A DNA stretch of 64,000 bases from Paenibacillus gyeongsangnamensis (GCF_027533625.1 NZ_JAQAGZ010000009.1:186001-250000); one strand, 5' to 3'; positions 8,077 through 17,079 are shown, numbered from the stretch's first letter. Notes: a model not told the origin generated them from the sequence alone. A program made the numbers and translations.

Positions 8077-8988
8077 ATGTCCCAAACGAAAGCGCAAGTT
8101 AAGCTGGAAGGCTGGGGAAGCCGGCCGCTTCCGATCCGTTACCTGGCCCTCATGCGTCCCCGGCAGTGGACGAAGAATCTGCTCGTGTTCGCCGCCCTGA
8201 TCTTCTCGATTCAGCACGTGGATATGCGGATGCTGGGTCAGGCGCTGGCCGGTTTCGTGCTGTTCTGTCTCGTCTCAAGCTGCGTGTATGTGCTCAACGA
8301 CTATGTAGACCGCGAGAAGGACCGGCTCCATCCGGAGAAAAAGAACCGTCCGCTCGCCTCCGGCGCGATCCATCCGCAAACGGCGCTGCTGTTCGGCTTC
8401 GTGCTGCTCCTGTGCTGCCTCGGAGCGGCATTCCGTTTCCAGTGGATGTTCGGGCTTGTGTTGGCCGGATACTTTTGCATGAATGTGCTGTATTCGTTGA
8501 AGCTGAAGCATGTCGTCATCGTCGATTTGCTGATTGTGGCATCCGGCTTCGTGCTTCGCGCGGTCGGCGGGGGCCTTGTGATCGGCGTGCCCCTTACGCC
8601 GTGGTTCCTGCTCTGTACGATGCTGCTGGCGTTGTTCCTCGCGATCGGTAAACGGCGCCACGAGCTGTTGCTGATGCAGGGCGGCATGGGCGTTCACCGC
8701 AAGGTGCTGGAATCGTACTCGATGGAAATGCTGAATCAAATGTCGGCGATCGTGACGACGGCTACGATTATGAGCTACGCGCTCTTTACCTTCACTTCGG
8801 GCCGTTCGATCCATTTGATGTGGACGCTGATTTTCGTGCTTTACGGCGTATTCCGCTATTTGTATCTGATTCATATGGAAGGCAAGGGCGGGCGTCCGGA
8901 GAAGCTGCTGCTGGAGGACAAGCATATTTTGATGACGGTCGTGCTGTACGGATTTTCCGTTGTCTGCATTCTATTGTTCTTGCCTTGA
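8077..8988 (+). CDS. UbiA-family polyprenyl-phosphate phosphoribosyltransferase-like enzyme
   Basis: A 303-residue polytopic protein. The first active-site motif NDxxDxxxDxxHPxKxxRPxxxG (Asn74 to about Gly96) and the second, YSxxLKHxxxxDxxxxxxxxxxRxxGG (about 139-165), match the pattern of decaprenyl-phosphate phosphoribosyltransferase (mycobacterial Rv3806c type) more than menaquinone, heme or ubiquinone prenyltransferases. That enzyme moves 5-phosphoribose from PRPP to polyprenyl phosphate. No quinone gene is nearby; neighbours are a small multidrug-resistance-like protein, a PAP2 protein and a GT-C-like protein. RBS AAGGAGGAG precedes the ATG. It is the first gene of the rightward operon and lies downstream of the SinR-box cluster. 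Family call is firm; substrate is inferred. Confidence 0.82.
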   Translation: MSQTKAQVKLEGWGSRPLPIRYLALMRPRQWTKNLLVFAALIFSIQHVDMRMLGQALAGFVLFCLVSSCVYVLNDYVDREKDRLHPEKKNRPLASGAIHPQTALLFGFVLLLCCLGAAFRFQWMFGLVLAGYFCMNVLYSLKLKHVVIVDLLIVASGFVLRAVGGGLVIGVPLTPWFLLCTMLLALFLAIGKRRHELLLMQGGMGVHRKVLESYSMEMLNQMSAIVTTATIMSYALFTFTSGRSIHLMWTLIFVLYGVFRYLYLIHMEGKGGRPEKLLLEDKHILMTVVLYGFSVVCILLFLP

Positions 8989-9053
8989 TCCTGCTTACAA
9001 ACAGATTAGATTGTCACACAAAAATAGGATGGGATTCGGAGGGAGAAGCTGCG

Positions 9054-9407
9054 GTGATCAACTACATATGGTTAATCGTATCCGTACTGCTTGGTGCCGC
9101 GGGGCAGATCCTCATGAAGTGGGGGGTCAGCACGCCCCGTGCGGCCGGAATAGGTTTGCTGACTTGGAACGGACTTGCGGCCGCTTGGCCGATTGGAGCG
9201 GGGCTGGCCTGCTACGGGCTGAGCTCGATCTTCTGGCTCTTCGCGCTGAGGAAGTTTCCGCTAAGCACGGCTTATCCGATGGTAAGCCTCGGTTATATCC
9301 TGGTCATGGTGCTGGGATACGTTCTATTCAAAGAAACGTTGTCGATGCAAAAATGGTTCGGAGCCGCCTTCATCTCCGTCGGCGTGCTGCTTATTGCGCG
9401 GGCGTAA
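9054..9407 (+). CDS. Small EamA/SMR-type four-helix membrane protein (ArnE/ArnF-like)
   Basis: A 117-residue protein from a GTG at 9054 (GGAGGG upstream; a longer open frame exists further 5' but overlaps the UbiA gene). Four hydrophobic segments (about 2-20, 38-57, 64-87, 93-115). Features such as GAAGQILMKWG and the end PLSTAYPMVSLGYILVMVLGY with KETLSMQKWFGAAFISVGV resemble ArnE/ArnF, subunits of the undecaprenyl-phosphate-aminoarabinose flippase, and small EamA proteins. Between a polyprenyl-phosphate sugar enzyme and a GT-C-like enzyme it is a good candidate flippase for the lipid-linked sugar (inference). Intergenic gap to the next gene is 19 nt. Confidence 0.75.
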   Translation: MINYIWLIVSVLLGAAGQILMKWGVSTPRAAGIGLLTWNGLAAAWPIGAGLACYGLSSIFWLFALRKFPLSTAYPMVSLGYILVMVLGYVLFKETLSMQKWFGAAFISVGVLLIARA

Positions 9408-9426
9408 TGAAGGAGGAGAAGTTCGT

Positions 9427-9873
9427 ATGAACGCCGGATTGTTGTACCCGGCACTGCCTTTTATCGCGTGGGTCGTGTCGGGGACGCTAAAGTACGCGGT
9501 GAATCGGATCCGCTATGGGGATGAAGCCCGGAACCTTGTGGGCAACGGCGGCTTCCCAAGCACGCACACCTCGGTCGTCTCCTCGGTGGCGATGCTGATC
9601 GGCTTCAATCAAGGCTTCGGAACGCCGATGTTCGGTCTGGCGGTGGCGCTGAGCTACATCGTGATGATCGACGCCGTCGGCATCCGCCGCGCCGTAGGCG
9701 AGAGCGCCAAGCGGATCAATGCGCTGGCGCGCGTGACTGCAGGCGGCGAGGCTGCCGCTGCCCGTGAGCAGCGTCCGCTGCGGGAGCGGCAGGGCCACAC
9801 ACGGGTCGAGGTGCTTGGCGGTCTCGCCGTCGGGACGCTGCTCGGCTGGCTCGGCTCACTGGTGCTCGGATAG
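9427..9873 (+). CDS. Divergent PAP2 family membrane phosphatase-like protein (YuiD-like)
   Basis: A 148-residue protein from ATG 9427 (AAGGAGGAG upstream). It carries GNGGFPSTHTSVVSS (about 39-53), the divergent PAP2 signature around the catalytic Ser/His, and a DAVGIRRAVGESAKRIN block typical of the YuiD/DUF212 group. Hydrophobic helices flank these motifs. In mycobacteria a PAP2 protein (Rv3807c) is encoded next to the UbiA-type phosphoribosyltransferase and is proposed to remove the 5-phosphate of the lipid-linked phosphoribose; the same role is possible here (inference). The C-terminal part (about 108-128) is charged and rich in Ala and Arg, longer than the core YuiD fold. Confidence 0.78.
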   Translation: MNAGLLYPALPFIAWVVSGTLKYAVNRIRYGDEARNLVGNGGFPSTHTSVVSSVAMLIGFNQGFGTPMFGLAVALSYIVMIDAVGIRRAVGESAKRINALARVTAGGEAAAAREQRPLRERQGHTRVEVLGGLAVGTLLGWLGSLVLG

Positions 9874-9969
9874 CGCCGTGAGCGGTCAGGCCGGGCACGA
9901 GCGTAGGCGCGGACTGGGTGCGTCCATCCAGGTCTGCGCCCTCGAAGCAGGCGGGTGCCCGTGTCCGCC

Positions 9970-10028
9970 TTTGAAATCCGTGAAAATGCGCCGCGCTTAG
10001 CAGCCGCAGCGCTTTCACGGATTTCAAA
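9970..10028 (+). repeat. Perfect 16-bp inverted repeat between PAP2 and GT-C genes
   Basis: TTTGAAATCCGTGAAA (9970-9985) is the exact complement of TTTCACGGATTTCAAA (10013-10028), with a 27-nt GC-rich loop that can itself fold. It sits inside the operon, about 70 nt before the GT-C-like gene. There is no T run directly after it, though a run of seven T lies near 10072. It could be an mRNA processing or stability element, or an attenuator. Confidence 0.6.
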
Positions 10029-10098
10029 TGTGGCTGCGGACGCGCCCGTCAAGCAACGTAAATATATAAACTTTTTTTCGGATAGGGGGAGTGGCTCT

Positions 10099-11778
10099 AT
10101 GAACAACCGAATCGCAACGTACAGCCTGGTCGCGGGACTCACGCTTGTGACGATCGATGTCGCTGCGTTTGTGGTGCCGTCGCTGCTGTTTTTCGCCGGG
10201 CTGCCTATGATGAAAGCAGACTTCTGGATCACGGCGGCGCTCGCGGCCGCTATGGCCTGGTTTGCCTCGAAGAAGCTGGCAGAGGACAAGCCGATGACGG
10301 TGTTCGCCGTCTCGCTGGGGCTGGCGGCAATCCTATTTATCGCGGGCTTCGTCATCTGCGGATACTTCTTCGACCTGTCCTATGACGGTCAGTCGTATCA
10401 CCAGGAGGCGATCATCCACCTCGCGGAGGGCTGGAATCCAGTCTATGACAAGGAGCTGTCGCCGCCGACCGGCCAGGGCATCTGGATTAATCACTATGCC
10501 AAGGCATCCGAGATTGCTGCGGCAACGATCTATAAGGCGACCGGCCTGATCGAGCAGAGCAAGGTCATCAACCTGATTCTGATCGCCGCCTCCGGGCTGC
10601 TAAGCCACGCGGCGCTACTCGCGCTAAGACCGCAGAACCGCATCACGGCTGCAGTCGTTGCGGTGCTGTTGGCGTTGAATCCGGTAAGCGTCTATCAATC
10701 GTTTACGTACTACGTCGACGGCCTGCTCGGTTCGCTGCTGCTTTCCATGATTGCGCTCGGCGTGCTTATTTTCAAACGGCAGAGCTGGCTGCTGCTGACG
10801 ATGTACACGGCGGCCATGATCATGACGATGAACATCAAGTTCACCGCCATCGGCTATGCGGGCGTCCTCACAGCCGGTTTATTAATCGCGCTGTATATGG
10901 GCGAGCAGTTCGACCGCGCGAAGAGGCTGTTTCGCATCGCGGCCATCGGCGGCATGGTTGGCGTGCTGATCGTTGGCTACAACCCGTACGTCACCAACAC
11001 AATGCGTTACGGTAATCCGCTGTACCCGCTTGCGGGCGAGAACGCGATCGATGTCGTCAAAAACTTCACGCCGCGTAATCTCGAATTGATGAACCGTTTC
11101 GAGCAGGTGGCGGCGGCGAATTTCGCCGTGCCCCGCGGCAACACTACGGACAAGAAGCCGACGCAGTTCCAATGGCCTTTCATGCTTAGTGTCAAAGATC
11201 TGCCGACCTACGCCGAGACGGACGTAGCCGTCGCCGGCTTCGGGCCGCTCTTCAGCGGCGCCTTGCTCCTGTCGCTGGCTGTGCTGGTGCTCGCCTTCCG
11301 CCGCCGTACCGGCCTTACGCTGGCGGCGGTCGGTGTCATCGCCGTCCTGGCCGTTTCCACCTTCATCAATCCGGCCGCCTGGTGGGCCCGCTACGTACCG
11401 CAGTTATGGATGGTCCCGCTCATCTGCGTATGGCTGGCGTTCAGCCTGAAGGGGTACCGCATGCTGCAGGGGGTCGGAACGGCGCTGGCGCTCGTCATTG
11501 CCGTGAACGCGCTGCTCGTCAGCGGCTCGTTCACGACGAAGCAGTGGGCGATGAGCCAAGAGCTTCGCGCTCAATTGACGCAGATCAGCGCATCGGCGCA
11601 GCCGGTCAAGGCCGATTTTACCTACAGCTGGTCCAATCGGGAGCGCTTGAAGGCCTACGGGATCGAATTCAAGGAGGAATCGCCGCTGAAATGCGCCAGC
11701 GACCCGGTTGTACTCATCAAATCGGGCACGTCCCTTTGCGTAAATCCGAATAAAGGAATGCAGGCGAAGGTGGAGTAA
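10099..11778 (+). CDS. Polytopic GT-C-like glycosyltransferase
   Basis: A 559-residue protein from ATG 10099 (GGGGGAG upstream; the open frame extends upstream through the hairpin but has no RBS there). About eleven hydrophobic segments cover residues 8 to about 500. The first long outer loop contains SYDGQSYHQEA (about 95-105), with an Asp after the early helices as expected for the catalytic or metal-site acid of GT-C enzymes, which use polyprenyl-phosphate sugars as donors outside the membrane. The C-terminal about 80 residues (after 480) are soluble, with two Cys (KCASDP, SLCVN). The place in the operon after the UbiA, SMR and PAP2 genes suits an enzyme consuming the lipid-linked sugar (inference). 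The stop is 16 nt before the glycosidase gene. Confidence 0.68.
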   Translation: MNNRIATYSLVAGLTLVTIDVAAFVVPSLLFFAGLPMMKADFWITAALAAAMAWFASKKLAEDKPMTVFAVSLGLAAILFIAGFVICGYFFDLSYDGQSYHQEAIIHLAEGWNPVYDKELSPPTGQGIWINHYAKASEIAAATIYKATGLIEQSKVINLILIAASGLLSHAALLALRPQNRITAAVVAVLLALNPVSVYQSFTYYVDGLLGSLLLSMIALGVLIFKRQSWLLLTMYTAAMIMTMNIKFTAIGYAGVLTAGLLIALYMGEQFDRAKRLFRIAAIGGMVGVLIVGYNPYVTNTMRYGNPLYPLAGENAIDVVKNFTPRNLELMNRFEQVAAANFAVPRGNTTDKKPTQFQWPFMLSVKDLPTYAETDVAVAGFGPLFSGALLLSLAVLVLAFRRRTGLTLAAVGVIAVLAVSTFINPAAWWARYVPQLWMVPLICVWLAFSLKGYRMLQGVGTALALVIAVNALLVSGSFTTKQWAMSQELRAQLTQISASAQPVKADFTYSWSNRERLKAYGIEFKEESPLKCASDPVVLIKSGTSLCVNPNKGMQAKVE

Positions 11779-11794
11779 AACCAAGGAGGCCATC

Positions 11795-14068
11795 ATGCAC
11801 GTCATTTCGGTACAGAAAAGAATTGCTCTCGGGCTGGCGATTCTCGCCATTCTCGCGGTTTGCGCCGCTTTATGGTGGGGAGGCCCGTCGCGAAGCTGGT
11901 TTACCGGGGGGAGCAAAAACCTGCCTAAATCCTCGCTGCCCGTATTCGAGTCGGATGGAGTCAAACAGACGTCCGCGGCCAAGGACGGCCACCTGGAAGT
12001 ATTCGACGGCACGTCCTGGAAGCCGCAGTTCTGGACGGGAGTCAATCTGGGGGCGACAACGCCGGGTCATGCGCCGGGAGAGCTGAGTCCGACCAAGGAG
12101 GATTACCTGAGATGGTTTGCTCAGATGAAGGACATGCATGCGGACGTGGTCCGGATATATACGATTCTTCCGCCTTACTTCTATCAAGCGCTGGCTGAAT
12201 TCAACGCCGGCCGGAAGGATCCGCTGTACATCCTGCACGGCATCTGGGCGCCGGAGGAGCATCTGGTAGGCGAGAACGGCCAAGCCTACGACGCGCTCCA
12301 GAAGGACACCGTGAACTTGTTCGAACAGGAAATCCGCGACGCCGTTCAGGTCGTGCACGGGCAGCTGAAGCGCAAGGCTTCGCCGGGCCATGCCTCGGGC
12401 AAATATGATGCGGACGTCTCGCCTTACGTCCTCGGCTGGGTGATCGGTACCGAATGGGATCCGTATATGGTGAAAGCGACGAACGACGCCCATGCCGGCC
12501 TGAAGCCGTTTCAGGGCAAATATTTCCAGGCCAAGGAGGGCGCTTCGCCCTTCGAGAGCTGGCTCGCGCAAATGCTGGATACTGCTGCGCAGGAGGATAT
12601 GAAATTCGGGTGGCAGCATCCGGTTTCGTTCACGAACTGGGTGACGACCGATCCGTTGACGCATCCGAACGAGCCTTCGGACAACGAGGATCTCGTCTCC
12701 GTCGATCCGATGCATTTGACGCCGCAGGCAGGCTGGAAGGCGGGCTATTTTGCCGCGTATCACGTGTACCCGTACTATCCGGATCTGCTTCGTTACGAGC
12801 CGAAGTATCAGTCGTATAAGGACAGTGAAGGGAATGTCAATCCTTATGCGGGATATTTGCACGATCTTCGGGAGTATCACAAAGGCATTCCGCTGATCGT
12901 TGCCGAATATGGTGTCCCAAGCTCTCGCGGGATGGCGCATTACGGTCCGTTAGGCAGGAACCAGGGCATGCACACGGAGAAGGAGCAGGGGCAGATCGAC
13001 GCCGACCTGTACCGCAGCATTTATAACGAGAATTATGACGGAGCGGTGCTGTTTTCCTGGCAGGACGAATGGTTCAAGATTACATGGAATACGATGGAGC
13101 TGGATTCTCCACCGGCCCGGCGTCCTTATTGGAGGAATATGCTTACCAATGAAGAGCATTTCGGCGTCGTGGCGGTGGAGCCGGGGAAATCGCAGGACGA
13201 TATGATCGTGCTGGACGGCAAGACGAACGATTGGGATAAGCGCAAGAACACCGAAACGAAGGATTACCCCGGCTACAGCTTGACGGTATCGCATGACGAA
13301 GCTTATCTGTATCTGCTGCTGAAGAACAAGAAAGGGGATTGGAAGCCGGGGGAACAGCCGCTTTATATCGGCTTTGATACGATCAATGGGGGCAGTACGA
13401 AAGCGGACGTGGCTCCCGGCGTCACCTTCAGCGGAGGACAGGAGTTTGTCATGAAGCTGAGCGGGGAGAAGGACTCCGCCATTTATGTGAACAGCGCTTA
13501 TGACTACCATACGTGGCAGTTCGGCTCCGTGCAGAAAATAATGCCGTGGCAGGAGGCCTGGTCCCATCCCGAGAACGGGCTGTTCCTGCCTTGGAGGCTG
13601 CCGGTCAGCAAGCCGCTGACGCTGCCGCAAACCAAGGAGAAGATCCCGTTCCAGGACGTTGAGGTCGGCAAGCTGCATCTGGGCACGACCGACCCGAAAA
13701 GCCCGGACTTCAATAATTTGGCCGATTGGTATGTTTCCGGCCCCGTCATTGAGGTTCGTATCCCTTGGATGCTGCTCGGCTTCATGGACCCGAGCACGCA
13801 CAAGGTATGGCGTTATCCGTACGAAGCAGGGGCGCTTCGCGCGGAGGACAGCAAAGCCGTCCGTGTCGAGCCGCATTGGATCGGCCCGGCCGGCTCCGGC
13901 AATCCGGGCGCTTCCGATCCGGTGGTTTACAAGTGGGACGATTGGAACAAGGTCACGTCGCACGAACGGCTTAAGATGAGTTATCCGATTCTGCAAGAGA
14001 CGTTCGGCAAGTACGGACAGCTCCCGCCTAAACAAACGGCCGGAGCGTCCGCCGCCCCGGCCAAATAA
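11795..14068 (+). CDS. Membrane-anchored clan GH-A-like glycosidase with C-terminal CBM-like domain
   Basis: A 757-residue protein with a basic start and one membrane segment (about 9-28), then a TIM-barrel-like region to about residue 450. GTEWDP (Glu220) and VAEYGVPSS (Glu371) occupy acid/base and nucleophile positions of clan GH-A; HVYPYYPD and FSWQDEWFK are further barrel-end motifs. Residues about 468-740 form a beta-rich region (VLDGKTNDW, SHDEAYLYLLL, YIGFDTINGG) resembling family 9-type carbohydrate-binding or DOMON folds. A close paralog lies at 1-1877 in the opposing operon. RBS AAGGAGG precedes the ATG. The stop is 3 nt from the convergent gene. It probably trims, transfers or releases the polysaccharide made by this locus (inference); the exact GH family is not assigned. 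Confidence 0.78.
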   Translation: MHVISVQKRIALGLAILAILAVCAALWWGGPSRSWFTGGSKNLPKSSLPVFESDGVKQTSAAKDGHLEVFDGTSWKPQFWTGVNLGATTPGHAPGELSPTKEDYLRWFAQMKDMHADVVRIYTILPPYFYQALAEFNAGRKDPLYILHGIWAPEEHLVGENGQAYDALQKDTVNLFEQEIRDAVQVVHGQLKRKASPGHASGKYDADVSPYVLGWVIGTEWDPYMVKATNDAHAGLKPFQGKYFQAKEGASPFESWLAQMLDTAAQEDMKFGWQHPVSFTNWVTTDPLTHPNEPSDNEDLVSVDPMHLTPQAGWKAGYFAAYHVYPYYPDLLRYEPKYQSYKDSEGNVNPYAGYLHDLREYHKGIPLIVAEYGVPSSRGMAHYGPLGRNQGMHTEKEQGQIDADLYRSIYNENYDGAVLFSWQDEWFKITWNTMELDSPPARRPYWRNMLTNEEHFGVVAVEPGKSQDDMIVLDGKTNDWDKRKNTETKDYPGYSLTVSHDEAYLYLLLKNKKGDWKPGEQPLYIGFDTINGGSTKADVAPGVTFSGGQEFVMKLSGEKDSAIYVNSAYDYHTWQFGSVQKIMPWQEAWSHPENGLFLPWRLPVSKPLTLPQTKEKIPFQDVEVGKLHLGTTDPKSPDFNNLADWYVSGPVIEVRIPWMLLGFMDPSTHKVWRYPYEAGALRAEDSKAVRVEPHWIGPAGSGNPGASDPVVYKWDDWNKVTSHERLKMSYPILQETFGKYGQLPPKQTAGASAAPAK

Positions 14069-14071
14069 AAT

Positions 14072-14983
14072 TTAATTCTTCAAGCTGCGCCAACCGGCGT
14101 AGTCGTGAACCGCAATGCCCGCGTAAGAAGGACGATCCTTCAGCAAGCCGTCAATGAGAGCCAACTGGTTATTCATGGCGGCTTTTCCTTCTTCATAGAA
14201 GGTGATGAAAGGCGTGTCGGGAGCCGGATTCGTCTCCACGCCGACCCATACCATCTTGCCGAGCCGATCGCCTGTAGCCAGCTCGTTTGCCGCCAGCTGG
14301 ACGACCTCCTGCCCCGAGTCGCGGTACGACATTATCGCGGTTTCGTCGAGGAGGGGCATGATCGCTTCGCTGAGCGTGCCGGATCCGCCCGCGAGCGTGA
14401 TGCTGTCGAGCCAGAACGGGACGGCGGCGGCCGTTGTCAGCGCCGTGTCCTTTTTGACCAAGTCGTTGAAATACTTAAGCGACTGCTGCCAGTAAAGGAC
14501 AACTGTATTCTGGTCGGTGCTCCATTGCGGAAGCAGGTACGGCTCGATGTCGACTTGAATGCCGGCAAAGCGTTCGTTCGCGGCGACGGAGGCGTTGTAA
14601 GCTTTCACCCAATTGACCAAATCAGTAATTTTCTGCCGGTTCTCGGGCAGAGCCCACTGCGGAGCGCCGTCAAGCGCATGCACCGCAATGCCGTTCGCCG
14701 CTGCGGTACTGATGAAGCTCCTGTAGGCGTCATTCGCCACATCCGGATTGACCTGCAGGAAGATGCGGCCCACCTGCTGGCTTAGGGCGAATTGCAAGAT
14801 TTCCGTTCGTCCGTTGTCGGTTGAAATAAGCGACGTGTCCCATAGCCAAGTCGCCTTAGATTTGCTGAGCGGCACCTGGTCCGCATATGCCTTCGTTCCC
14901 AGGCCTTGCGACATCCACACGAGCAACACCACCATGATCCAAATTCCGACGCGACGGCTTAAAAATTTGTGACTGAACTGCAT
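14072..14983 (-). CDS. Secreted TIM-barrel glycosidase-like protein
   Basis: A 303-residue protein with a signal peptide (basic start, hydrophobic 13-30, cleavage probably after KAYA). The mature part has short beta-strand motifs typical of a (beta/alpha)8 barrel: GRIFLQVNPDV, IAVHALDG, FAGIQVDIEPY, TAAAVPFWLD, ETAIMSYRD, VWVGVET, GIAVHDYAGW. The acidic VDIEPY strand resembles the DxE strand of GH18-like and related hydrolases, but I cannot name the family. RBS AAAGGAG. It is convergent with the glycosidase gene 3 nt away and probably acts on the same cell-surface or matrix material (inference). Confidence 0.65.
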   Translation of the reverse strand: MQFSHKFLSRRVGIWIMVVLLVWMSQGLGTKAYADQVPLSKSKATWLWDTSLISTDNGRTEILQFALSQQVGRIFLQVNPDVANDAYRSFISTAAANGIAVHALDGAPQWALPENRQKITDLVNWVKAYNASVAANERFAGIQVDIEPYLLPQWSTDQNTVVLYWQQSLKYFNDLVKKDTALTTAAAVPFWLDSITLAGGSGTLSEAIMPLLDETAIMSYRDSGQEVVQLAANELATGDRLGKMVWVGVETNPAPDTPFITFYEEGKAAMNNQLALIDGLLKDRPSYAGIAVHDYAGWRSLKN

Positions 14984-15208
14984 GTCCGATTCAGCTCTCC
15001 TTTGCTGCCTTGAAGTTATTTATCCCGAAGTTCGTGAATCGATGTACGCGGCGTAATGAAAGGAGAGTGCGTCGCAAGTCCGGTCCCGTTCTTTCGTTCG
15101 TTCGTGATAGTCTCATTATAATTTGGAAGATATCACCTTTTCCATAGTTCTAGAGACTTATTGTGACAAAAATCGACCCGAAGCCCTGATATTGAAGGAG
15201 GAGATGTA

Positions 15209-16978
15209 ATGATGAGAAATCCGTTTTTACTGAAAAAAAGCGCTGCGGTCCTAAGCTCGCTGCTTCTGGCCGCGAGTTTGGGTTCGTCTGCGGCGGCAGC
15301 CGCAGCCCCGGAGATCGCGTGGAACAAACCGATTGGTCCGGATAACAGCTCAGCCGTGTCGGTTACGGATGCTGCGTACGGAGAATTCGTTATGGCGGGA
15401 AGCGCGAAGGGAACGTCGGGTGCTGAGGAACTGCTGCTTCTTGGGGTCGATCAAGAAGGACGCGAGAAGTGGGCACGAACGTATAGTTACGACGGCGGCA
15501 ATACCATCGGTGCGAAAGTCCATCCGACCAAAGACGGCGGCCGCATCGTCGTTGGCAGCACTACCCATACGGTTCACGGGAAACTGCAGGAAGACATTTA
15601 CTTGCTCAAGACGGATGCGCATGGTGACAAGCAGTGGGAGAGCAGGCTGGGCGGTTCCGTCACCGAATGGGGACAGGATGTTGCCGAATTGCCGGACGGC
15701 GGTTATTTGGTTGCCGGCTTGCTGGTTAACGGCAATATCCCGGCTCGGGCCGGGGTATTGATCCGTACGGATGCGAACGGCAAAGAGCTGTGGACGAAGA
15801 CGTACGGAAGCGACCTCAATCGGAACGGCTCCAGCGGCCTTAAGTCGATTTTGCCGCTTCCGGACGGCACGTTCCTGCTTTGCGGCCAAAAGGGTCCTTC
15901 GTGGTTCGACTTAAGCAGTCAAGCTTACGTGCTGAACATCGACGCGAACGGACAAGTAAAATGGGAGCGTACCTACGGAGACAAGAGGAAAACGACGTCC
16001 GCGAGCGATATTCGGCCCACCGCGGACAGCGGTTTCATCGTGACCGGACAGACTGCGGCGGCGGGCCGGGAAAGCAACGTATATCTGCTGAAGCTCGGAG
16101 CGGACAAGGAGCCGGAGTGGCAGGCGGAATTCGGGAATAACGATCATGAAAAGGGGAATGCGGTGGTTCAGTCCCCGGACGGCGGCTATCTCATTGCAGG
16201 TACGAGACAGTCCTCCGCGGACGGACATAGCGAAGCTTACTTCGTCCGCACCGACGATAAGGGGAACCTTACGGGGGAGCAGACGCTTAGTGAAGCGAAT
16301 GCCGGGGCGCTGCTGCCGCTGAATCAGGGAGCCTATCTTGCCGCAGGCTCGACGATCCCGTTTCCTGCGGATTCGTCCAAGCTCGGCCATGCGTTTCTTG
16401 CGATGTTGAAGGCGCCGGGAAGCGAAGGGGAGCCGGAACCGTCGCAGGATCAGCCTCAGGGTATTGTCTTCGATCGCAGCGACTATACGCTCCAGCCCGG
16501 GGAGAAGACGCCTGTCGTCGTATCGGCGGTGTACGGCAGCGGGAGACGGGTGCAGCTTGCCGCAGGCGTTCGGTTCTACAGCAATAAACCGGCGGCGGCG
16601 TCCATCGGGACAGGCGGCTTGCTGACGGCGGGCGCTTCGGGGTCGACCTTTCTTACCGCGGAGTACCAGGGGATGACCGCAAATGCTGAGGTGAAGGTGG
16701 AGAATCCAGAAGCGCTGCGGCTCGTCGGACTTACGGCGGAGCCGGGGCGATTGGCACTAGGACCGGGCGAAGAGCGGGCTCTCAAGCTGATCGCCCGGTA
16801 TGCGGACGGTAGCACGCGCGATGTGACCTCCGAGGCTGATCTGTATATCAACGATCCGAGGATCGGCAAGCTGAAGTTGAACGGGGGCAAGAGCGTTGCC
16901 GCGAAGGAAGCCGGGTGGACCTTCCTTACGGCGGTTTATGACGATCAATCCGTCGTCATTGAATTGACCGTTAGGTAA
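15209..16978 (+). CDS. Secreted beta-propeller-like protein with two bacterial Ig-like domains
   Basis: A 589-residue protein. The signal peptide (residues 1-35, long Ala-rich stretch) comes first. Residues about 40-395 contain six or seven repeats with DGGYLVAG / DGGRIVVGS / DSGFIVTG cores and KTDAHGDKQW-type turns, as in beta-propeller proteins annotated as PQQ-like or galactose-oxidase-like. After a Pro/Glu linker, two Ig-like (BIG2) repeats follow (about 415-500 and 505-589; GGLLTAGASGSTFLTAEY and GGKSVAAKEAGWTFLTAVY). RBS AAGGAGGAG; ATG 15209 and 15212 are both possible. It is likely an extracellular or wall-associated binding protein. No catalytic residues are recognised. Confidence 0.75.
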   Translation: MMRNPFLLKKSAAVLSSLLLAASLGSSAAAAAAPEIAWNKPIGPDNSSAVSVTDAAYGEFVMAGSAKGTSGAEELLLLGVDQEGREKWARTYSYDGGNTIGAKVHPTKDGGRIVVGSTTHTVHGKLQEDIYLLKTDAHGDKQWESRLGGSVTEWGQDVAELPDGGYLVAGLLVNGNIPARAGVLIRTDANGKELWTKTYGSDLNRNGSSGLKSILPLPDGTFLLCGQKGPSWFDLSSQAYVLNIDANGQVKWERTYGDKRKTTSASDIRPTADSGFIVTGQTAAAGRESNVYLLKLGADKEPEWQAEFGNNDHEKGNAVVQSPDGGYLIAGTRQSSADGHSEAYFVRTDDKGNLTGEQTLSEANAGALLPLNQGAYLAAGSTIPFPADSSKLGHAFLAMLKAPGSEGEPEPSQDQPQGIVFDRSDYTLQPGEKTPVVVSAVYGSGRRVQLAAGVRFYSNKPAAASIGTGGLLTAGASGSTFLTAEYQGMTANAEVKVENPEALRLVGLTAEPGRLALGPGEERALKLIARYADGSTRDVTSEADLYINDPRIGKLKLNGGKSVAAKEAGWTFLTAVYDDQSVVIELTVR

Positions 16979-17035
16979 AGCAGCATCTCCAAAACCGGTT
17001 AAGGCGGAGGCTTTATCGGTTCCGTGACGGTCAAA

Positions 17036-17071
17036 AGTCTATTTTCCGCTTAGGCGGAAAATAGGCTTTCT
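17036..17071 (+). terminator. Intrinsic terminator of the propeller/Ig gene
   Basis: CTATTTTCCGC pairs with GCGGAAAATAG over a 4-nt loop, followed by a T-rich run (CTTTCTTTG). The A-rich left flank suggests partial bidirectional function. Confidence 0.8.
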
Positions 17072-17079
17072 TTGTTGAT

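Noticed and set aside
8275..8925. 216-codon minus-strand frame opposite the UbiA gene
   Set aside because: His/Arg/Gln-rich shadow of a membrane-protein gene.
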